A DNA stretch of 17,545 bases from Cellvibrionaceae bacterium (GTDB lineage Bacteria > Pseudomonadota > Gammaproteobacteria > Pseudomonadales > Cellvibrionaceae), in contig JAGKXA010000182.1 in the NCBI GenBank assembly GCA_021151615.1, positions 1 to 17,545 on the forward strand. Direction: 5' to 3'. A model generated the notes under the pieces. That model had not been told where the DNA came from. It saw only the letters and a list, made by a program, of their open reading frames with translations, and made no database searches. Positions 14,880-17,545 of this stretch are shown here, in pieces (position 1 is the stretch's first letter; each line of letters opens with the position of its first letter). A program made the position numbers and the translations under genes.

Positions 14880-15176
14880 ATGATTCTCGCCAATATCGAC
14901 AACTACCGCCCCCTAGAGCGCAATTGTAGACATACCGGTGCCGGCGACTTGCGCTCGGGCCTGGATGTAGTGCGCACCCTGGCACTGGGCGCGAAGATGG
15001 TGATGATTGGCCGCCCTTGGGTTTACGCTTTGATAGCGCGCCAAAAACGCGGCGTGAAGGAAATTCTGGAGATTTTTGCCAAGGAGGCGCGCGTAGCCGT
15101 GACCTTGTCCGGATGCGCGCACGTGGAGGATATCAATGCGAAAATGCTGGAAAATCGCCCGAGCGTTTCGGATTAA
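14880..15176 (+). pseudogene. lldD: internally deleted L-lactate dehydrogenase (FMN-dependent, LldD-type) remnant
   Basis: The 98-codon frame starts MILANIDNYRPLERN, which fits the LldD N-terminus (M-I-x6-Y-R), then after a short junction continues as DLRSGLDVVRTLALGAK, MVMIGRPWVYAL and AKEARVAVTLSG, the C-terminal FMN-phosphate-binding part of the family. Normal LldD has about 380-396 residues, so roughly 280 codons are missing, including the substrate-binding tyrosines, the SNHGGRQLD catalytic histidine and most of the FMN site. It cannot be active. The frame is kept across the junction. L-lactate is a product of the adjacent fucose route, which explains the position; it was presumably divergently co-regulated with fucP. 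The ribosome site before ATG 14880 is weak. Confidence 0.82.
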
Positions 15177-15181
15177 TACTG

Positions 15182-15200
15182 GCTCCCATTAATTGGGAGC
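15182..15200. terminator. short hairpin at the convergent lldD-remnant / solute-binding protein ends
   Basis: GCTCCCA, loop TTAAT, TGGGAGC: a perfect 7-bp stem that contains the stop codon of the solute-binding protein gene (15189-15191). Neither side has a real T-tract, so termination efficiency is doubtful, but the position between convergent ends fits. Confidence 0.4.
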
Positions 15201-16097
15201 AGCAACTTCGGCAACTGGCGTCGACTCAACCACTGGCGCTGGTTGATGCAGGTTTTTAATATCCAGCCACAGCTCAGGGCGATCCAGCGGTGTCTCTTTG
15301 GGCAGAGTCGGATTATCCAGATTAAACACCAACCGCTCATCCAGATGAGCCTTTTCCAGCACTGCCTTCACCATAGGGTCGCTGTAGAAAATCTTGTCGA
15401 AACTGCCATCGGCAATTGCCCGGTTTAACCCCAGCTCCAGATCAGCAGCGAGCTTTTTGTTTTGTTTGCCGGTAAACAAATAAAACGGCATGCGATACAC
15501 CAGCATAATGCGTTTCTCTACCGCCAAAGGCAGATTGGCATTGGTCTCCAGCTCTTGCCAGGGCTCCTGCACCCCACGCGGGAAGGCATCAAAGCGACCA
15601 CCATCCACCATATAAAAAAGGCTTTGGTATTTATTGGCCTTGACCACCGCCAAACCATTACTGGCCAAAATCGCCGAATCTGCCCAGGTCGTGCCCTGAC
15701 CAAAGGTAAATTGCTTTAAATCAGCGAAGGTTTTCACCCGATCAAACCTGGCTTGGGATGCGGGATTAATAATAAAAATGCGATGCCCCAAGAGGCCTTT
15801 GTAGAGCGGTATGCGCACCGGCAACAACTGGTCTTCCATTTCCTGATTAGTTGCCGCCCACAGCAAATCCGAGCGACCGGTCGCCACGTCATCAATATTG
15901 CGCGCCTGGGTCACCACACTGTTATCCACCTGCAGCTTGTATTTTGTATCGATTTTGCTGAGCGCCAGATTCACCATCAGCATGGCATAACGGCCATTGC
16001 CATCGGTGGCCTCATTAACTTTGATAACTGTTTGCGCACTGGCGGAAAGTGCCAAAAGACTACTGACCAACAAGGCCAATACCGGGGTAAGTTTCAT
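15189..16097 (-). CDS. periplasmic substrate-binding protein (SBP family 3-like), orphan
   Basis: A 302-residue exported protein. The signal peptide is clear: positively charged start, hydrophobic stretch, cleavage after Ala21 (LSASA|QT). The mature part has the two-lobed type II binding-protein pattern: an early strand IKVNEATDGNGRYAMLMV, TGRSDLLWAATNQEME, the hinge region TFADLKQFTFGQGTTWADS, GGRFDAFPRG, and LGLNRAIADGSFDKIF near the end, all familiar from amino-acid-binding (SBP_bac_3) relatives. The C-terminus is a Pro/Val/Ala-rich tail. The start has AGG 7 bases upstream. No ABC permease or ATPase is adjacent, so it may act as a sensor partner or work with a distant transporter. The ligand is unknown. 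Confidence 0.87.
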   Translation of the reverse strand: MKLTPVLALLVSSLLALSASAQTVIKVNEATDGNGRYAMLMVNLALSKIDTKYKLQVDNSVVTQARNIDDVATGRSDLLWAATNQEMEDQLLPVRIPLYKGLLGHRIFIINPASQARFDRVKTFADLKQFTFGQGTTWADSAILASNGLAVVKANKYQSLFYMVDGGRFDAFPRGVQEPWQELETNANLPLAVEKRIMLVYRMPFYLFTGKQNKKLAADLELGLNRAIADGSFDKIFYSDPMVKAVLEKAHLDERLVFNLDNPTLPKETPLDRPELWLDIKNLHQPAPVVESTPVAEVAAPN

Positions 16098-16180
16098 AGA
16101 TGACCTGCATGAGTTGCGTGTGCCGATTTATCGAGCAGCCATGCTCTTGCGTCCATCATTCTGAGTGTAGTTTACCATGT

Positions 16181-16224
16181 AGAAAAATGCGCCACAGATT
16201 AAAAAGTCATCAATCTGGCGCATT
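16181..16224 (-). terminator. leader hairpin with T-tract upstream of the solute-binding protein gene
   Basis: AATGCGCCACAGATT (16186-16200) pairs with AATCTGGCGCATT (16212-16224) with a 2-base bulge and an 11-base loop. Read on the - strand it is followed by TTTTTCT, the shape of an intrinsic terminator, about 85 bases before the ATG of the solute-binding protein gene and just after a possible promoter. It may act as an attenuator, or end a short leader RNA. Confidence 0.45.
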
Positions 16225-16236
16225 AAACCTTACGCG

Positions 16237-16264
16237 GTTATATCTGTTATAGCGCGGCAATCAA
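16237..16264 (-). promoter_or_regulatory. candidate sigma-70 promoter of the solute-binding protein gene
   Basis: On the - strand, TTGATT (16264-16259) and TATAAC (16242-16237) are 16 bases apart; the -10 box matches 5/6. The predicted start near 16230 precedes the leader hairpin. It is the best promoter-like pair in the gap, found by eye only. Confidence 0.4.
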
Positions 16265-16324
16265 AAATCGCCAGAAAATAATTCTTTTGGTTATTTTAAC
16301 CATAAGACTTTTGGAGTTGAGTTC

Positions 16325-16402
16325 AATCTCCCCCGCACCTGTTTGCCAAAGAGAGGGAGGCAAACTCCTCCCGCTTACAAGGGGAGAAGGGGAAGGATTT
16401 AA
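16325..16402. repeat. inverted doublet of a palindromic repeat (REPIN-like), copy 3
   Basis: The left half (AATCTCCCCCGCACC, then TTTGCC and a G-rich GAGGGAGG) and the inverse of the right half (AATCCTTCCCCTTCTCCCC, then TTG and GGGAGG) share the order C-rich, TTG/A loop, GGGAGG. A perfect inner stem GTTTGCC/GGCAAAC sits at the centre-left. The layout is like the two copies near the FAH gene, with diverged sequence. It lies upstream of the lytic transglycosylase gene. Confidence 0.5.
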
Positions 16403-16496
16403 TTCCATTTAACGGTATCATTCCGCCGGTGAAGACAATTAATGAAGTGGTATTGGTGCGGTCTGAATAGCTGCCGTCCAAAAAAGTGGAGTTGTT

Positions 16497-17545
16497 ATGA
16501 AATATTTGCGGAATTTACTCTCCGTCACCTGTTGTATGAGCCTAGTTGCGTGCGCGCAAGTTAGTGACAAAGCAACTGATCAACGCGCAGCAAATAATCC
16601 AGGCAGCGTTGTGAATGAAAAAAAATTCGAAGCGGCCCTAATACCAACAACACAACCAGTACCGACATCACAAGCAGCACCTGCACTTCCTCTGCTAACA
16701 CAAAAAGATTTTTCCAAATGCCTGGCTGAGTTCACCACTAAAGCCAACGCGGTCGGCATTTCCAGCAAGACAATCAATAACAGTTTGGCCAAGGCAAAAC
16801 TGAATATGCAGGTGGTGCAGTTGGATCGCAAACAGCCTGAATTTACCACCAGCTTTGCCGATTATTTTAATCGCCGCGTCACCGTGCAGCGCGTGAACCA
16901 AGGGCGCACATTATTGAATCAACATCGCGATTTACTCACACGAATTGAACAACAATACGGTGTTCCTGCACCATATTTGCTCGCCTTTTGGGGGCTCGAA
17001 ACCAACTTCGGTAATTATTTTGGCAATATCCCAGTCGTGGATTCACTCGCTACCCTCGCGTGCGATGCACGCCGCAGCAATTTTTTCACCTCCGAGTTAA
17101 TCAATGCATTGCGTATTCTGGATGCCGGCGATATAGCGCCCAACAAAATGATTGGCTCCTGGGCTGGCGCTATGGGCAACTTCCAATTTATGCCTTCTTC
17201 ATTTCTACAAAATGCCGTGGATTTCGATGGCGACCATAAACGCGATCTTTGGAACAGCAAACCCGATGCTCTCGCCTCTGCGGCTAATTTTTTACGCAAC
17301 CTCGGGTGGCGAGCAGATCAGCGTTGGGGCCGCGAAGTAAAATTGCCGCGCGACTTTCCATTTTTGGAAGCGGGATTAAAAAACACCAAAGCCACCAACG
17401 AGTGGAGCAAACTCGGCATCACGCGCGCGGATAATGTCGCACTACCGACCACCGAGTTTACCGCATCGCTCCTGGTACCCGCCGGTCATCAGGGCCCTGC
17501 ATTTTTGGTGTACGACAATTTCAATGTGATTATGCGCTGGAACCG
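16497..17545 (+). CDS. lytic murein transglycosylase B-type lipoprotein, 3' end outside window
   Basis: A peptidoglycan-cleaving enzyme of the MltB/SltB type (GH103), 349 codons present and still open at the window end. The N-terminus has a lipoprotein signal with lipobox LVAC, Cys19 being the lipidated residue, followed by a Pro/Thr/Gln-rich linker to about residue 65. The catalytic domain begins near residue 70 (LLTQKDFSKCLAEF). The general acid is Glu168 in FWGLETNFGNYFG. GSWAGAMGNFQFMPSSF, then the DFDGDHKRDLW block, are the family's substrate-cleft signatures. It forms 1,6-anhydromuramyl products in the periplasm, anchored to the outer membrane. ATG 16497 has GTGGAG 5 bases upstream. A C-terminal peptidoglycan-binding domain, found in some relatives, would lie outside the window. 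Confidence 0.93.
   Translation, partial: MKYLRNLLSVTCCMSLVACAQVSDKATDQRAANNPGSVVNEKKFEAALIPTTQPVPTSQAAPALPLLTQKDFSKCLAEFTTKANAVGISSKTINNSLAKAKLNMQVVQLDRKQPEFTTSFADYFNRRVTVQRVNQGRTLLNQHRDLLTRIEQQYGVPAPYLLAFWGLETNFGNYFGNIPVVDSLATLACDARRSNFFTSELINALRILDAGDIAPNKMIGSWAGAMGNFQFMPSSFLQNAVDFDGDHKRDLWNSKPDALASAANFLRNLGWRADQRWGREVKLPRDFPFLEAGLKNTKATNEWSKLGITRADNVALPTTEFTASLLVPAGHQGPAFLVYDNFNVIMRWN

Larger units (their letters stand above)
16098..16496. other. 399-base divergent intergenic region
   Basis: This gap separates the solute-binding protein gene (-) from the lytic transglycosylase gene (+). From left to right it holds a hairpin with a - strand T-tract (16181-16224), a possible - strand promoter (16237-16264), an AT-rich stretch, a palindromic repeat doublet (16325-16402), and the ribosome binding site GTGGAG before the + strand gene. 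No gene-like frame was seen in it. Confidence 0.6.

Overview
The window looks like chromosomal DNA of a polysaccharide-degrading gammaproteobacterium, most like Cellvibrio or a relative. This is inferred from moderate GC, a purine gene close to E. coli PurK, an ExoP-like family 3 glycosidase, a FucP-type sugar permease and several C-rich/G-rich palindromic intergenic repeats. No organism name can be proven from the sequence. There is no rRNA, tRNA, CRISPR array, prophage or transposase.

Layout. 1-978 is the 3' part of purK (+). A GST-fold gene (1129-1815) and a small SpoIIAA-like gene (1822-2223) follow on the + strand, closed by a hairpin near 2328. A chemoreceptor gene (2445-3950, +) converges on a membrane-anchored PstS-like/OmpA gene (5761-4031, -) across a shared bidirectional terminator. 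From 14705 leftward to 5915 everything is on the - strand: fucP, an amidohydrolase-family lactonase, an IclR regulator, an aldo/keto reductase, a broken dehydratase/SDR scar, an FAH-family hydrolase, and a 1019-residue GH3-SGNH fusion with a strong terminator. On the right are an lldD remnant (+), an orphan periplasmic solute-binding protein (-) and a lytic transglycosylase lipoprotein (+) that runs off the end.

The central block is the non-phosphorylating L-fucose route: uptake (FucP), oxidation to the lactone (aldo/keto reductase), lactone opening, dehydration, oxidation to 2,4-diketo-3-deoxy-L-fuconate, and hydrolysis by the FAH enzyme to pyruvate and L-lactate. L-lactate would then be burned by LldD. 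Permease, dehydrogenase, lactonase, regulator and FAH hydrolase are intact. The dehydratase survives only as a UxaA-like N-terminus, the SDR only as its last 30 codons fused out of frame to it, and lldD only as its first ~15 and last ~80 codons. Three steps of one route therefore carry deletion scars, so the locus is either decaying or depends on genes elsewhere.

Other points of interest are the fusion of a beta-glucosidase to an SGNH esterase with no visible signal peptide, three inverted-doublet (REPIN-like) repeats of which two flank the FAH gene, a candidate small RNA between the AKR and IclR genes, and a hairpin with a T-tract in the leader of the solute-binding protein gene. No defence or wholly new multi-gene system was found.
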